Source: Candidatus Onthenecus intestinigallinarum
Lineage (GTDB): Bacteria; Bacillota; Clostridia; Christensenellales; Aristaeellaceae
NCBI GenBank assembly: GCA_018713325.1
Contig: DVFJ01000036.1
Location: forward strand, 1 to 64,000
Direction of reading: 5' to 3'
Length of the DNA: 64,000 bases
Shown: positions 41,699 through 52,018 of the stretch, one piece after another
Layout of the letters: each line of letters opens with the position of its first letter
How positions within the stretch are numbered: position 1 is the first letter of the stretch
Translations under genes and position numbers: made by a program
The notes under the pieces: generated by a model
Databases searched by the model: none
Told to the model about the DNA's origin: nothing
The model's input: the letters and a program-made list of their open reading frames with translations, nothing else

Positions 41699-43861
41699 AT
41701 GCATAAGGTATTTGAAACGGAGCTGGCCGGGCGCAAGCTGTCGCTGGACTTTGGCAAGTACGCCGGCCTGGCGAACGGCTCCGTACTGGTGCGCTACGGG
41801 GATACGGTCGTGCTGGTCGCTGCGACAGCCTCGGAGAAGCCGCGCGAAGGCATGGACTTTTTCCCGCTGAGCGTCGACTTTGAGGAAAAGCTGTATTCGG
41901 TGGGCAAGATCCCCGGCGGATTCATCAAGCGCGAAGGACGCCCGACGGAAAAGGCGATCCTGACCAGCCGTCTGATCGACCGCCCGATCCGCCCGCTGTT
42001 CAACAAGGGCATGCGCAACGACGTGCAGGTCGTGGCGACGGTGCTGTCCGTGGATCCCGATCTGCCCCCGGAAATCCCGGCGATGATCGGCTCCTCCGCT
42101 GCGCTGTGCGTGTCCGACATCCCGTTCGGCGGTCCGACCGGCTCGGTGATGGTCGGCCGCGTGAACGGCGAGCTGATCCTCTCGCCCACGGAGGCGCAGC
42201 GCGCCCAGTCCGACCTGCACCTGGTCGTGGCGGGCACGAAGGACGCCGTGCTGATGGTCGAGGCGGGCGCCAAGGAGGTCAGCGAGGACGTCATGCTCTC
42301 CGCGATCCTCTTTGCGCACGAGCACATCAAGCAGCTCGTCGCCTTCCAGGAGGAGATCGTCGCGCAGATCGGCAAGCCCAAGAGCGATTTCCCGATCGTC
42401 ATCACGGGCGAGGACGTCAAGGCCGCCGTGCGCGAATATGCCTACGACAAGTGCGCCTGGTGCTTTGAGACGTTCGACCGTCACGAGCGTCAGGACCGCG
42501 AGAACGCCGTCAAGGCCGAGACGCAGGAGCACTTTGCCGAGCAGTTCGCCGGCCGTGCCAGCGAGATCGATGACGCGCTGTACTACCTCAACAAGGAGAT
42601 CATGCGCAAGAAGATCCTCGAGCAGGGCATCCGTCCCGACGGTCGTAGCCTGCATGAGGTTCGTCCCATCTGGTGCGAGACAGGCATCCTGCCGCGTCCG
42701 CACGGCTCCGCCGTCTTCACCCGAGGCGAGACGCAGGTCATGACCGTGGCGACGCTGGGCGCCGTGGGCGAGGCGCAGATGCTCGACGGCCTGAGCAACG
42801 AGGACACCAAGCGCTACATGCACCACTACAATTTCCCGCCGTATTCGACCGGCGAGGCCGGACGCATGCGCAGCCCGGGCCGCCGCGAGATCGGCCATGG
42901 CGCGCTGGCCGAGCGCGCGCTGGAGCCCGTCATCCCGCCGGTGGAGGATTTCCCGTATGCGCTGCGTCTCGTGAGCGAGGTGCTCTCCTCCAATGGCTCC
43001 ACCTCGCAGGCGTCCGTGTGCGGCTCCACGCTTGCGCTGATGGACGCCGGCGTGCCGATCAAGGCGCCCGTCGCGGGCGCGGCCATGGGCCTGATTAAGG
43101 ACGCCGAGTCGGGCAAGGTGGCCGTGCTGACGGACATCCAGGGCCTGGAGGACTTCCTGGGCGACATGGACTTCAAGGTCGCCGGCACGATGAACGGCAT
43201 CACCGCCATTCAGATGGACATCAAGATCAAGGGCATCGACGAGCCCATCCTGCGCCAGGCGCTTGCGCAGGCGCTGGAAGCGCGCCTGCACATCCTGGGC
43301 AAGATGCTCGAGGTGTTGCCGCAGCCGCGTGAGAATCTGTCCAAGTACGCGCCCAAGATCATCCGATTCACGATCAACCCGGACAAGATCCGCGAGGTCA
43401 TCGGACCGGGCGGCAAGATGATCAACAAGATCATCGCCGAGACGGGCGTCAAGATCGACATCGAGGACGACGGCAGCGTGGACATCTCCACGCCCGACGA
43501 GGAGGCCGCCGCCAAGGCGCGCCGCATCATCGAGGGCATCGCCAAGGACATCGAGGTCGGCGAGGTGTACACGGGCAAGGTCGTGCGCATCATGAACTTC
43601 GGCGTATTTGTAGAGCTGCTGCCGGGCAAGGATGGCATGGTGCACATCTCCAAGCTGGCAAACGGCCGCGTCGAGAAGTGCGAGGACGTCGTTAAGATCG
43701 GCGACGAATTGGAGGTCAAGGTCTCCGAGATCGACTCGCAGGGCCGTATCAACCTCATTCGCAACGACATCGTCTACGAAAACCGCGAGCCCATTCGCCG
43801 TGGGCCGGCAGGGGATCGCCGCCCGCCGCGCCGCGAGCGCTCCGGCGCGCCCCGCGACTGA
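41699..43861 (+). CDS. pnp: Polyribonucleotide nucleotidyltransferase (PNPase)
   Basis: 720 residues: two RNase PH domains with a helical linker, then KH (about 555-615, [16 protein letters not shown]) and S1 (about 622-690) domains. Phosphorolytic 3'-5' RNA decay. The C-terminus is Arg/Pro-rich. AGGGAGG precedes the ATG. Confidence 0.97.
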   Translation: MHKVFETELAGRKLSLDFGKYAGLANGSVLVRYGDTVVLVAATASEKPREGMDFFPLSVDFEEKLYSVGKIPGGFIKREGRPTEKAILTSRLIDRPIRPLFNKGMRNDVQVVATVLSVDPDLPPEIPAMIGSSAALCVSDIPFGGPTGSVMVGRVNGELILSPTEAQRAQSDLHLVVAGTKDAVLMVEAGAKEVSEDVMLSAILFAHEHIKQLVAFQEEIVAQIGKPKSDFPIVITGEDVKAAVREYAYDKCAWCFETFDRHERQDRENAVKAETQEHFAEQFAGRASEIDDALYYLNKEIMRKKILEQGIRPDGRSLHEVRPIWCETGILPRPHGSAVFTRGETQVMTVATLGAVGEAQMLDGLSNEDTKRYMHHYNFPPYSTGEAGRMRSPGRREIGHGALAERALEPVIPPVEDFPYALRLVSEVLSSNGSTSQASVCGSTLALMDAGVPIKAPVAGAAMGLIKDAESGKVAVLTDIQGLEDFLGDMDFKVAGTMNGITAIQMDIKIKGIDEPILRQALAQALEARLHILGKMLEVLPQPRENLSKYAPKIIRFTINPDKIREVIGPGGKMINKIIAETGVKIDIEDDGSVDISTPDEEAAAKARRIIEGIAKDIEVGEVYTGKVVRIMNFGVFVELLPGKDGMVHISKLANGRVEKCEDVVKIGDELEVKVSEIDSQGRINLIRNDIVYENREPIRRGPAGDRRPPRRERSGAPRD

Positions 43862-43880
43862 TCGCGGGCATACGAGCCCA

Positions 43881-43914
43881 ACAGGGATGCGGCGCAGCCG
43901 CATCCCTGTTTTTC
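43881..43914 (+). terminator. pnp terminator
   Basis: 13-bp stem ACAGGGATGCGGC / GCCGCATCCCTGT with a GCA loop, then a T5 run. Confidence 0.9.
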
Positions 43915-44009
43915 TTCCATCATGGCTGCATGAGGCAGAAAATCGTGGGAAATGCTAAGGACGACGCCGGCCGGAGGATTCCGGTCCATCAGGCGTAGAA
44001 GGAGCTGCC

Positions 44010-45251
44010 ATGTACGACGAATTTACGCTGTCCAACGGCCTTCGCGTGATCGCCGAAAAAATCCCGCATTTCCGCTCCGTCAGCGTGGGGCTGTGGATCG
44101 GCACGGGATCCATGCTCGAGACGCGCGAGGAAAACGGCCTGTCGCACTTCATCGAGCACATGCTCTTCAAGGGCACACAGCAGCGCAGCGCCATGCAGAT
44201 CGCCGAAGAGATGGACGCGATCGGCGGTCAGGTGAACGCGTTTACCTCCAAGGAATGCACCTGCTATTACGCCAAGGTCATCGACGAGCACTTTGAAAAG
44301 GCGCTCGACCTGCTGAGCGACATGCTGTTGCACGCCACCTTCAATCTCCAAGACCTGGAGAAGGAGCGCAGCGTCATCCTGGAGGAGATCGCCATGACCG
44401 AGGACACGCCGGAGGACCTCGTCTATGAGCTGCTCAGCGAGGCATACTTCGGCGATCACGCGCTCGCGCGGCCCATCCTGGGCCCGGCGGAGGTCATCCG
44501 CTCCGTCACGCGCGAGCAGATCCTCGCGTTCCACCGCCGGCACTACAGGCCGGACAACACGGTGCTCGCCGTGGCCGGCGGCTACGAGCTGGATCAGCTG
44601 CGCGAGCTGGCCGGGCGCTATCTGGGCGCCTGGGCCGCCCCGGCACAGGCGCAGAAAGCGGAGTCGTTTGCCGGGTGCGCGCAGCAGGTGCGCATCAAGC
44701 GCAAGGACATCGAGCAGGTCCACGTGTGTCTGGGCTACGAGGGGATCGCCACGGGCGCGGACGAGGCGTACCCGATGGCCGTGTTCAACAACATCTTCGG
44801 CGGCGGCATGTCCTCGCGCCTGTTCCAGAAGATCCGCGAGGAGATGGGCGCGGCCTATTCGGTCTACAGCTATCCGACCTCCTACCCGGACTGCGGCGTG
44901 TATGCGATCTACGCGGGCACGTCCATCCAGCAGGCGCAGCAGGTGGTCGACGAGATCCGCCGTCAGGTGGACCGCTTCCTCGCAGACGGATTCACGGACA
45001 GGGAATTCACGCAGGCGCGCGACCAGCTCAAGGGCGGCTATATCCTCGGGCTGGAGAGTACGTCCAGCCGCATGTCCGCGCTGGGGCGCAGCAAGCTGCT
45101 GCTGGGCTATGCCAACGAGATCGACGAGGTGATCCGCAGAATCGAGCGCGTGACGCCGCAGGACGTGATGTCCGTCGCGCGCCGCATCCTGGAAAGCCCG
45201 TTTGCAGCGGCGGCCGTCGGCCGCGGCGTGGAGGCGCTCAAGCTGCAGTAA
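44010..45251 (+). CDS. M16 family zinc peptidase (YmxG/PqqL-like)
   Basis: 413 residues. Inverted zinc motif HFIEH (46-50) with the downstream Glu in the ERSVILEEI region. The C-terminal half lacks its own metal site, as is normal for M16B. The position after pnp matches the Firmicute ymxG gene, whose substrate is unknown. AGGAG precedes the ATG. Confidence 0.9.
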   Translation: MYDEFTLSNGLRVIAEKIPHFRSVSVGLWIGTGSMLETREENGLSHFIEHMLFKGTQQRSAMQIAEEMDAIGGQVNAFTSKECTCYYAKVIDEHFEKALDLLSDMLLHATFNLQDLEKERSVILEEIAMTEDTPEDLVYELLSEAYFGDHALARPILGPAEVIRSVTREQILAFHRRHYRPDNTVLAVAGGYELDQLRELAGRYLGAWAAPAQAQKAESFAGCAQQVRIKRKDIEQVHVCLGYEGIATGADEAYPMAVFNNIFGGGMSSRLFQKIREEMGAAYSVYSYPTSYPDCGVYAIYAGTSIQQAQQVVDEIRRQVDRFLADGFTDREFTQARDQLKGGYILGLESTSSRMSALGRSKLLLGYANEIDEVIRRIERVTPQDVMSVARRILESPFAAAAVGRGVEALKLQ

Positions 45252-45265
45252 AAATATCTATAAGA

Positions 45266-45305
45266 AAAAGCGCCCGAACGTGCTCCAAACCGTTCGGGCG
45301 CTTTT
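45266..45305. terminator. Bidirectional terminator between the M16 peptidase and the Mrr-like gene
   Basis: 15-bp stem AAAAGCGCCCGAACG / CGTTCGGGCGCTTTT with a 10-base loop. A- and T-runs at the ends serve both strands. Confidence 0.88.
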
Positions 45306-45321
45306 ATCGCGCAACGACGCA

Positions 45322-46233
45322 TCAATCGTCCTGATAGTCCGCAAAGAGATCGGTATCAAGCGCCTTGATCGCAAAGGTCTTTTTTGTGCTGACGCCAAAG
45401 TCATGCTCGATCATAAAGCGCGCCAGTTGGTCGCCATCCATCAGGATGACGTGCTGCTTGCGGGCATAGTCAATGGCCTGTTTGGTGAAGGAAGACGTGG
45501 TCACAAACAGGCCCTTGCCACCCCTTCCCGCAATTGCACCGACGAAAGCCTGCACGTCCGGACGGCCGACCGGGTGATCGGCATCCCATCGCTTGACCTG
45601 CACGTAGATCAGATCAAACCCCAGCTTATCCTCCATGATGATGCCGTCGATTCCCTCGTCGCCTGTGAGGGCTGTCGTGACGGCGGCATTGGAAAATGTG
45701 CCATAGCCCATCTTGGCCATCAGATCCAACACCATTTTTTCAAATGCGACAGGCGAGAGCTTCATGATCTCTGCCAGCAGGTCGTCCGCCAGGCTCTGGT
45801 TGATCCGTCGAAACGCATTTTCGAAGGCGTCGTCGGGTGTTTCAGTCTCATCTGGATCGTTGGAAGGAGTCTCCGGGTGTGTAGCAACCTCTACGCTGAC
45901 GAATGCCTTGAACGAAGGATAGCGCATCAGATAGGCGTTGTCCAGCACTCGTGGGTCCTCCTGAAGCACCCGTCGTCCCTCTTCGGTGATCTGGAAGGTT
46001 CCTCTTGCGGGCGATTCAAGCAGGCCCGCCTTTTTCAGATATGTACGGGCCCAGGCGACGCGATTGGCGAAATACGTCTGACGTCCGCTGGGCAACGGTT
46101 CGGAAAGCTCTGCCTCCGTCAGCCCAAAATGCTGCGCTATACGCGTTTTGATCTCCTTGAGCGCATGCACGTTGCCATCTGCCAGGCACTGCAACAAAGG
46201 CTTATACATCTCATCATACTTCGGAACGCCCAT
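45322..46233 (-). CDS. Mrr-like type IV restriction endonuclease
   Basis: 303 residues. An N-terminal winged-helix Mrr_N domain (about 5-95), an acidic linker (120-140) and a C-terminal PD-(D/E)xK nuclease domain: D196 in GDEGIDGII, then Q212-x-K214 in YVQVKRW. Mrr enzymes cut modified DNA. No methylase or specificity gene is nearby. Third-position G+C is visibly lower than in the flanking core genes, suggesting acquisition. Start ATG 46233, six bases after GGAGGG; the ATG at 46239 is too close. Confidence 0.85.
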   Translation of the reverse strand: MGVPKYDEMYKPLLQCLADGNVHALKEIKTRIAQHFGLTEAELSEPLPSGRQTYFANRVAWARTYLKKAGLLESPARGTFQITEEGRRVLQEDPRVLDNAYLMRYPSFKAFVSVEVATHPETPSNDPDETETPDDAFENAFRRINQSLADDLLAEIMKLSPVAFEKMVLDLMAKMGYGTFSNAAVTTALTGDEGIDGIIMEDKLGFDLIYVQVKRWDADHPVGRPDVQAFVGAIAGRGGKGLFVTTSSFTKQAIDYARKQHVILMDGDQLARFMIEHDFGVSTKKTFAIKALDTDLFADYQDD

Positions 46234-46278
46234 GGCCATCCCTCCATCACAGGGCCTTTTTTCATTCGTTTCTCGCAT

Positions 46279-47649
46279 TCAGACCAGCGGCATACCCGCA
46301 GCCGCCCTTCGCTCCAGACGGCGGATGCGCACGTAGTAGGCGGCGGCGAGCAGCACCGTCGCGCCCGCCCAGGCGGCGATCTCCGCGTAGTAGACGCCGT
46401 CCTGCCCCAGCGCGAGCGGCAGCAGCCACGCGACGCTCAGGCGCATGATCAGCTCCACGATGCCGGAGATCATCGGGATCACCGTATCGCCCATGCCCTG
46501 CAGGGCCGAGCGGTAGACGTAGAGCAGGTAGAGCACGGACAGCGCGGCGCACATGACGCACAGGTAGCGGTAGGCGACGTCCAGCACGGCCGGCGCGTCT
46601 GCGCTGGATGCAGAGACGAACAGCGCCAGAATCCAGCGGCCCGCCGCGGCCATCACGCCGCCGATGCACAGGGCCGTGAGCACGCCGATGATCGCAGAGG
46701 CGCGCAGGCCGCGCTTGATGCGCTCGAGCTGGCCCGCGCCCAGGTTCTGCCCGGTGAACGTCGCCATCGCAAAGCCAAAGGAGGTCGCGGCGATCTCCAG
46801 CAGGCCGTAGAGCTTGTTGGTGGCGGTGAAGCCCGCGACGAACACGAAGCCGAAGCCGTTGATCACGTACTGCACGCCCATGCCGCCCACGGCGATGATG
46901 GCGTTTTGCAGCGCCATGGGCGCGCCCAGGCGCACGAGCGTGCCCGACACGGCGCGGTCGGGCCGCAGCGCTTCGCGCGTCATGTGCAGCATGGGCAGGC
47001 GGCGCACGGCGAACAGGCAGAACAGCGCTGAAAAGGCCTGCGCGATGACCGTGGCGGCCGCGGCGCCGCCCACGCCCCAGTGAAAGACTGCGACAAACAG
47101 CAGATCCAGGCCGACGTTGATGGCGCAGGCGATGATCATCGCCACCAGCGGCGTGCGCCCGTCGCCCAGCGCGCGCAGCAGCGAGGCCAGGACGTTGTAG
47201 AACATGACGATGCACAGTCCGCCGAACATCACGCGCAGGTAGACGACCGCCTGCCCCAGCACATTGGCGGGCGTGTTGAGCAGCAGCAGCACGGGGCGCG
47301 CGGCAAGCTGAAATGCGAGCGTGAGCAGCACGGCGATGACCGCGCCCAGCAGCGCGCTCATGCCGACGGCCCTGCGCAGGCCCTGCATGTCGCCCGCGCC
47401 GAAGCGCTGGGCGATGGGGATGGAAAAGCCGCCGGTGAAGCCTGTGACGATGCCCAGCGCCATCCAGTTGAGCCAGTCCGCCGCGCCGAGGGCCGCCAGG
47501 GCTTCAATGCCCGCGAACTGCCCGACGATCGCCGTGTCGACGGTGGTGTACAGCTGTTGAAAGACGTTTCCCAGCATCAGCGGCAGCGCAAAGCCCGTGA
47601 TCAGCCGGGCGGGGCTGCCATGCGTCATGTCCTTGACGTGCGCGCTCAT
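46279..47649 (-). CDS. MATE family multidrug/toxin efflux transporter (first copy)
   Basis: 456 residues with 12 hydrophobic segments in two repeats. LPLMLGNVFQQLYTTVDTAIVG at the start and GQNLGAG in the second half are typical MATE motifs. Antiporter for cations or drugs; substrate unknown. Start ATG 47649 with GGAGGT 6 bases upstream. Divergent from sbcD. Confidence 0.9.
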   Translation of the reverse strand: MSAHVKDMTHGSPARLITGFALPLMLGNVFQQLYTTVDTAIVGQFAGIEALAALGAADWLNWMALGIVTGFTGGFSIPIAQRFGAGDMQGLRRAVGMSALLGAVIAVLLTLAFQLAARPVLLLLNTPANVLGQAVVYLRVMFGGLCIVMFYNVLASLLRALGDGRTPLVAMIIACAINVGLDLLFVAVFHWGVGGAAAATVIAQAFSALFCLFAVRRLPMLHMTREALRPDRAVSGTLVRLGAPMALQNAIIAVGGMGVQYVINGFGFVFVAGFTATNKLYGLLEIAATSFGFAMATFTGQNLGAGQLERIKRGLRASAIIGVLTALCIGGVMAAAGRWILALFVSASSADAPAVLDVAYRYLCVMCAALSVLYLLYVYRSALQGMGDTVIPMISGIVELIMRLSVAWLLPLALGQDGVYYAEIAAWAGATVLLAAAYYVRIRRLERRAAAGMPLV

Positions 47650-47680
47650 CCAAATACCTCCGTGGTCGAGATGCGTTTTC

Positions 47681-47709
47681 ATGATAGCATGGCCCGCAGA
47701 GGAAGTCAA
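47681..47709 (-). promoter_or_regulatory. Promoter for the first MATE gene
   Basis: Minus strand TTGACT (47709-47704), 17-base spacer, TATCAT (47686-47681). Confidence 0.72.
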
Positions 47710-47718
47710 GCGCGCGCC

Positions 47719-47748
47719 TTGACAAACGCGCACGCCATGCGATATGCT
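47719..47748 (+). promoter_or_regulatory. Promoter for sbcDC
   Basis: TTGACA (47719-47724), 18-base spacer, TATGCT (47743-47748). Its -35 is back to back with that of the MATE promoter. Confidence 0.78.
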
Positions 47749-47776
47749 GAACGGAGAACGGAAGAGGAGGAGCAGG

Positions 47777-48913
47777 ATGCGCTTTTTACACCTTTCGGAC
47801 CTGCACCTGGGCAAGCGGGTGTACGGCTTTTCCATGCTCGAGGAGCAGAGGGACGCGCTCGCCCAGATCGAGCGCATCGCCGGCGAGCGCGAGGTCGACG
47901 CCGTCGTCGTCGCGGGCGACGTCTACGACAAGGGCGTCCCGCCGACGGAGGCCGTCGAGCTGCTCGACCGGTTCTGGACGCGCCTGCTTGCCATGGGCGT
48001 CCAGGTGCTCGCAATCAGCGGCAATCACGATTCTCCGGAGCGGCTGTCGTTCGCACAGGATATCCTCGCCGCGTCTGGGCTGCACGTCGCAGGCGTGCAG
48101 GGTGGGCAGGTGCGGCGCGTGCGGCTGTCAGATGCGTGGGGCCCGGTCGACTTCTATCTGCTTCCATTTGTGAGGCCCGCACGCGTCGCCGCGCTGTATC
48201 CGCAGGTACAGATTGCCAACGCCGACGACGCCGTGCGCGCGCTGCTTCGGGGCGCGCAGCGCGAGGCGGGCGTGCGCAGTGTGCTCATCGCGCACCAGCT
48301 CGTGCTCGCGCCGGGCGAGGAGGTCGAGCGCTGCGACTCGGAGACGGTGCAGATCGGCGGGACGGACGGCGTGTTCGTCGATGCGTTCGACGGCTTCGAC
48401 TATGTGGCGCTGGGGCATCTGCACCGCGCCCAGCGCGTGGGACGCGACACCGTCCGCTATGCGGGATCGCCGCTCAAATACTCGTTTTCCGAGGCGCGGG
48501 GAAATAAGAGCGTCACGCTCGTGGAGCTGGACGCGGAAGGCGTGCGCACGCAGCTGCTGCCGCTTACCCCGCTGCGCGATCTGCGCGACCTGCGGGGACC
48601 GCTGCGGGCGATTCTGGAGGCGGCGGACGGCCCTTCAGAGGACTATGTGCGTGCTGTTCTGACGGATGAGGGGCCCGTATATGACGCCGTCGGGCAGCTG
48701 CGCCGGGTCTATCCCAACGTCATGACGATCGAATTCGAGCGCAATGCACCGGTGCAGGCGCAGGCGGCGCTGCACACGGCGGATGTGCGCGGGCGCACGC
48801 CGATGGAGCTGTTCGAGGACTTTTACCGGCGCCAGACGGGCAAGCCGCTCGACGACGGGGCGTACCAGGCCGTACAGGCGGCCGTGGAGGGCGCGCAGGA
48901 GGAAGAAGCATGA
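47777..48913 (+). CDS. sbcD: Nuclease SbcD (Mre11-like)
   Basis: 378 residues. Metallophosphoesterase motifs LHLSDLHLGK (4-13), VVAGDVYD, SGNHDSPERL and GHLHRAQ. With SbcC it opens hairpins and processes blocked DNA ends. ATG at 47777 follows GAGGAGG. ATGA overlap with sbcC. Confidence 0.95.
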   Translation: MRFLHLSDLHLGKRVYGFSMLEEQRDALAQIERIAGEREVDAVVVAGDVYDKGVPPTEAVELLDRFWTRLLAMGVQVLAISGNHDSPERLSFAQDILAASGLHVAGVQGGQVRRVRLSDAWGPVDFYLLPFVRPARVAALYPQVQIANADDAVRALLRGAQREAGVRSVLIAHQLVLAPGEEVERCDSETVQIGGTDGVFVDAFDGFDYVALGHLHRAQRVGRDTVRYAGSPLKYSFSEARGNKSVTLVELDAEGVRTQLLPLTPLRDLRDLRGPLRAILEAADGPSEDYVRAVLTDEGPVYDAVGQLRRVYPNVMTIEFERNAPVQAQAALHTADVRGRTPMELFEDFYRRQTGKPLDDGAYQAVQAAVEGAQEEEA

Positions 48914-51900
48914 AGCCAATCACGTTGAAGCTGTGCGCATTCGGCCCCTTTGCAGGCGAGACGGCCGTGCATTTTGACGCGCTGGGCCATGCCGGCCTCT
49001 TCCTGATCACGGGCGATACAGGTGCGGGCAAGACGACGCTCTTTGACGCGATCGTCTTTGCGCTGTATGGGGAGACGAGCGGCAGCCGCAGGCGGACCGA
49101 CGGCCTGCGCAGCGACTTTGCCTCGCCAGATGTGACGACCTACGTGGAATTGACGTTCAGCCATCGCGGGGCGCTCTACACGGTCTGGAGAAATCCGGGC
49201 GGATATGAGCGGCGGAGCCGGCGAGGGGACGGCGTCGTACTGGAAAAGCCGGACGCATGGCTGCGCTGTCCGGACGGACGGCAGATCGACGGGGCAAAGG
49301 CCGTCACGGCCAGAACTTCCGAGCTGCTGGGCATGGATGAAAGGCAGATGAAGCAGATCTGCATGATCGCCCAGGGCGAGTTCCTGAACCTGCTGCTGGC
49401 CAAGGACGAGGAGCGGCGCAAGGTACTGCGCCGCGTGTTCGACACGGACTTTTACCGGCGGGTACAGGATGCGCTCAAGCGGCGCACGGGCGAGCTGCGC
49501 GACCAGGTGAAGCGCCTGGAGTCGGGCGTAGAGGAGACGCTGCGCGATATGGACCGTGAGGCCTGTACCGTACACGATGCACCGGACGCGATCGAGGCGC
49601 TTCAGGCCATGCGCCGTGCGGACGCGCAGCGGAAAAGGCAGCTGGAAAAGGCGCAGCAGGACGCACATCAGGAGGTCCAGCGGCTCTCGGAGGCGCTGGC
49701 GCATGCGCGGGAGGACAACAGGCTGCTCGACGCCCTGGATCAGGCGCGGGCATGCGTCGCCGATCTGGAACGGCAGGCGGATGTCATGGATGCGCTCAAG
49801 ATGAAGCTGGCACGCGCGAATCAGGCTGCACAGATTGAAGAGGGCGTGCAGAAGGCCTGGCTTCACGCGGATGCCGAACGCGCTGAGCTGAAGCGGCGTG
49901 CGGGGGCGCTTGCTGAAGATGCCCAACGGGAGCAGGCGCGCCGTGCGGAGCTGAAGCAGGTTTTTGACGAGGCGGCCGGCCGGGAGGATGAGGCCGCCAA
50001 GCTGCTGGCCGAAGCGCAGCGCATCGAGTCGCTGCTGCCCCGCTATGAGCAGGCGGAGCGCGCACAAGCACGCGCGCTGGACGCACAGAGTGAGCTGGAT
50101 GTGTTGAAGGGCCGGCGTGAGGAACATGAGATGAAGATCCAAGAGAATGACCGGCGTCTAAAAGAGTTGCGCGAGCAGCGCGATGCGGGCGTTCAGGCGG
50201 GACGCGAGGTGGTGCGGCTGAGCGCGGCGAAGCAAAGCAATGAAGAGCGCCGAAAGGACATGGAGCATCTTGCCCAGACGACGTCGGAGGGTAAGCAGGC
50301 GCAACAGGCTTGGCAAAAGGCCAAGCAGGAGGGCGAGCAGAGCGCAAAGGCCCTCTCCCAAGCGCACGGGCGCGTAAAAGAGCTGGAGGATGCCTTTTAC
50401 CTTGCGCAGGCGGGCCTGCTGGCGGAACACCTGGAGGAAGGACAGCCCTGCCCAGTCTGCGGCTCGACGCGCCATCCGCGCAAGGCCGTGCTGGCGCCTG
50501 GAACCGTGACGCAGGCACAGCTGGACGACGCGCGCAGGCAGCGAGAGGATGCACAGGCGGAGCATACGAAGCGCCAGCGTGCGGAGAGCACCGCAGGCGA
50601 GCGGGTTCGCAATCTGCGCGATCAGGCAAGGCAGGCATTTATGCGCCTATTTCCCGGCGAAGACGCACCGGACGGCATGGATGCGGCCGTGCGCGCCGGC
50701 ATGCGCGCGCTGGACGAGCAGATCCGATGCGATGTCGAGCTGCTGCGAACCCAGTCGGAGCTGGAGCGGCGCGGCAAGGAGGCAGATCAGAACATACGTC
50801 GGATTGAGCAAGAACAAACCGACCTTCGGTCTGAATTGGAACGCTTCGGCGTGAGATGGCAGGAAGTGAACGCTTCGCTGGCCGCCGCACAGGCGCAAGA
50901 GCAGTCGCTGCGCGCAGAGCTGTCCTATGCCACGCGTATAGACGCGGAGCAAGGGGCGAAGTCGCTGCGTGCGCAACGGGATGCAATGATCGAGGCGCAG
51001 GATCATGCAAAGCGCGCACTGGAAGAACAGGATCAAGCCTGCGTCGCATTGCAGACGCGCCGTGAGGAAAACGCACAGGCGCTGGAGAACGCCGAGTTGA
51101 AGGCTTCGGCGGCACGGTTTTACTTTTTGGCGGCGCTGGAGGAGAAAGGCTTTCGGGATGAAGCGGACTTTGACAGCGCGCACATGGATGAGGACGCACG
51201 GCGCGAGGCCGACGCATGTGTCGGGCGCTATGCGGACGAGCGCCGCAGCCGTACGGATGAGGTGACCACGCTGCAATCGCAGGCGCAGGGCAAGGCGCGC
51301 GCGGACGAGACGGCGTTGCAGCAGGCGCGCGACGCGGCCCAGACGGCGGCGGGGGAAATACAGACCCGTCTCATGGACCTGACGGGGGAAATTTCCCGGC
51401 GCTCCGCCTGGCTGGACAGGCTCACCCGCGATTACGGGGCCTGGACGCGCGCGCAGGAGGCGTATGCGCTGGCAAACGAGCTGTCCGCCACGGCCGCGGG
51501 CGAGACGAACGGCCCGGGCGGCCAGCGGCTCTCGTTTGAGCAGTATGTGCAGATCTACTATTTCAACCAGGTCATCGAGGCGGCCAACGCGCGCCTGAGC
51601 GGCATGTCCGGCGGCCGGTACCGGCTGCTTAGGCGGGAAAAGACGGCCGACGGCCGGACGAACGACGCGCTCGCGCTCAACGTGCTGGATCACTACACCG
51701 GCAAGGAGCGGGACGCCAGCTCCCTCTCCGGCGGGGAGTCGTTCCTCGCCTCGCTCTCGCTGGCGCTGGGCCTTTCCGACGTCATTCAGCGCCTGACGGG
51801 CGGCGTTCAGGTGGAGACGCTCTTCATCGACGAGGGCTTCGGTTCGCTGGACGAAGAATCCCTCGAACAGGCGATGGCCGTGCTCGAGGGACTGACGACA

Positions 51901-52017
51901 GGCGACAGCCTCGTGGGCATCATTTCCCACGTCGCCGCGCTCAAGGAGCGCATCGGCCGCAAGATCGTCGTCACCAAGGACCCGTCCGGCAGCGCCGTGC
52001 GCGTCGTATGCGATTGA
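48910..52017 (+). CDS. sbcC: Exonuclease subunit SbcC (Rad50-like)
   Basis: 1035 residues. Walker A GDTGAGKT (35-42), two long coiled coils flanking the zinc hook C514-P-V-C517, and the ABC signature LSGGESFLASLSLALG with DEGFGSLDEE near the C-terminus. Third-position G+C falls in the coiled-coil part. Ends one base from the convergent SprT-like gene. Confidence 0.96.
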   Translation: MKPITLKLCAFGPFAGETAVHFDALGHAGLFLITGDTGAGKTTLFDAIVFALYGETSGSRRRTDGLRSDFASPDVTTYVELTFSHRGALYTVWRNPGGYERRSRRGDGVVLEKPDAWLRCPDGRQIDGAKAVTARTSELLGMDERQMKQICMIAQGEFLNLLLAKDEERRKVLRRVFDTDFYRRVQDALKRRTGELRDQVKRLESGVEETLRDMDREACTVHDAPDAIEALQAMRRADAQRKRQLEKAQQDAHQEVQRLSEALAHAREDNRLLDALDQARACVADLERQADVMDALKMKLARANQAAQIEEGVQKAWLHADAERAELKRRAGALAEDAQREQARRAELKQVFDEAAGREDEAAKLLAEAQRIESLLPRYEQAERAQARALDAQSELDVLKGRREEHEMKIQENDRRLKELREQRDAGVQAGREVVRLSAAKQSNEERRKDMEHLAQTTSEGKQAQQAWQKAKQEGEQSAKALSQAHGRVKELEDAFYLAQAGLLAEHLEEGQPCPVCGSTRHPRKAVLAPGTVTQAQLDDARRQREDAQAEHTKRQRAESTAGERVRNLRDQARQAFMRLFPGEDAPDGMDAAVRAGMRALDEQIRCDVELLRTQSELERRGKEADQNIRRIEQEQTDLRSELERFGVRWQEVNASLAAAQAQEQSLRAELSYATRIDAEQGAKSLRAQRDAMIEAQDHAKRALEEQDQACVALQTRREENAQALENAELKASAARFYFLAALEEKGFRDEADFDSAHMDEDARREADACVGRYADERRSRTDEVTTLQSQAQGKARADETALQQARDAAQTAAGEIQTRLMDLTGEISRRSAWLDRLTRDYGAWTRAQEAYALANELSATAAGETNGPGGQRLSFEQYVQIYYFNQVIEAANARLSGMSGGRYRLLRREKTADGRTNDALALNVLDHYTGKERDASSLSGGESFLASLSLALGLSDVIQRLTGGVQVETLFIDEGFGSLDEESLEQAMAVLEGLTTGDSLVGIISHVAALKERIGRKIVVTKDPSGSAVRVVCD

Positions 52018-52018
52018 A

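Noticed and set aside
46279..47877. Longer N-terminus for the first MATE protein
   Set aside because: The extra codons cross the promoter and sbcD; GGAGGT fixes the start at 47649.
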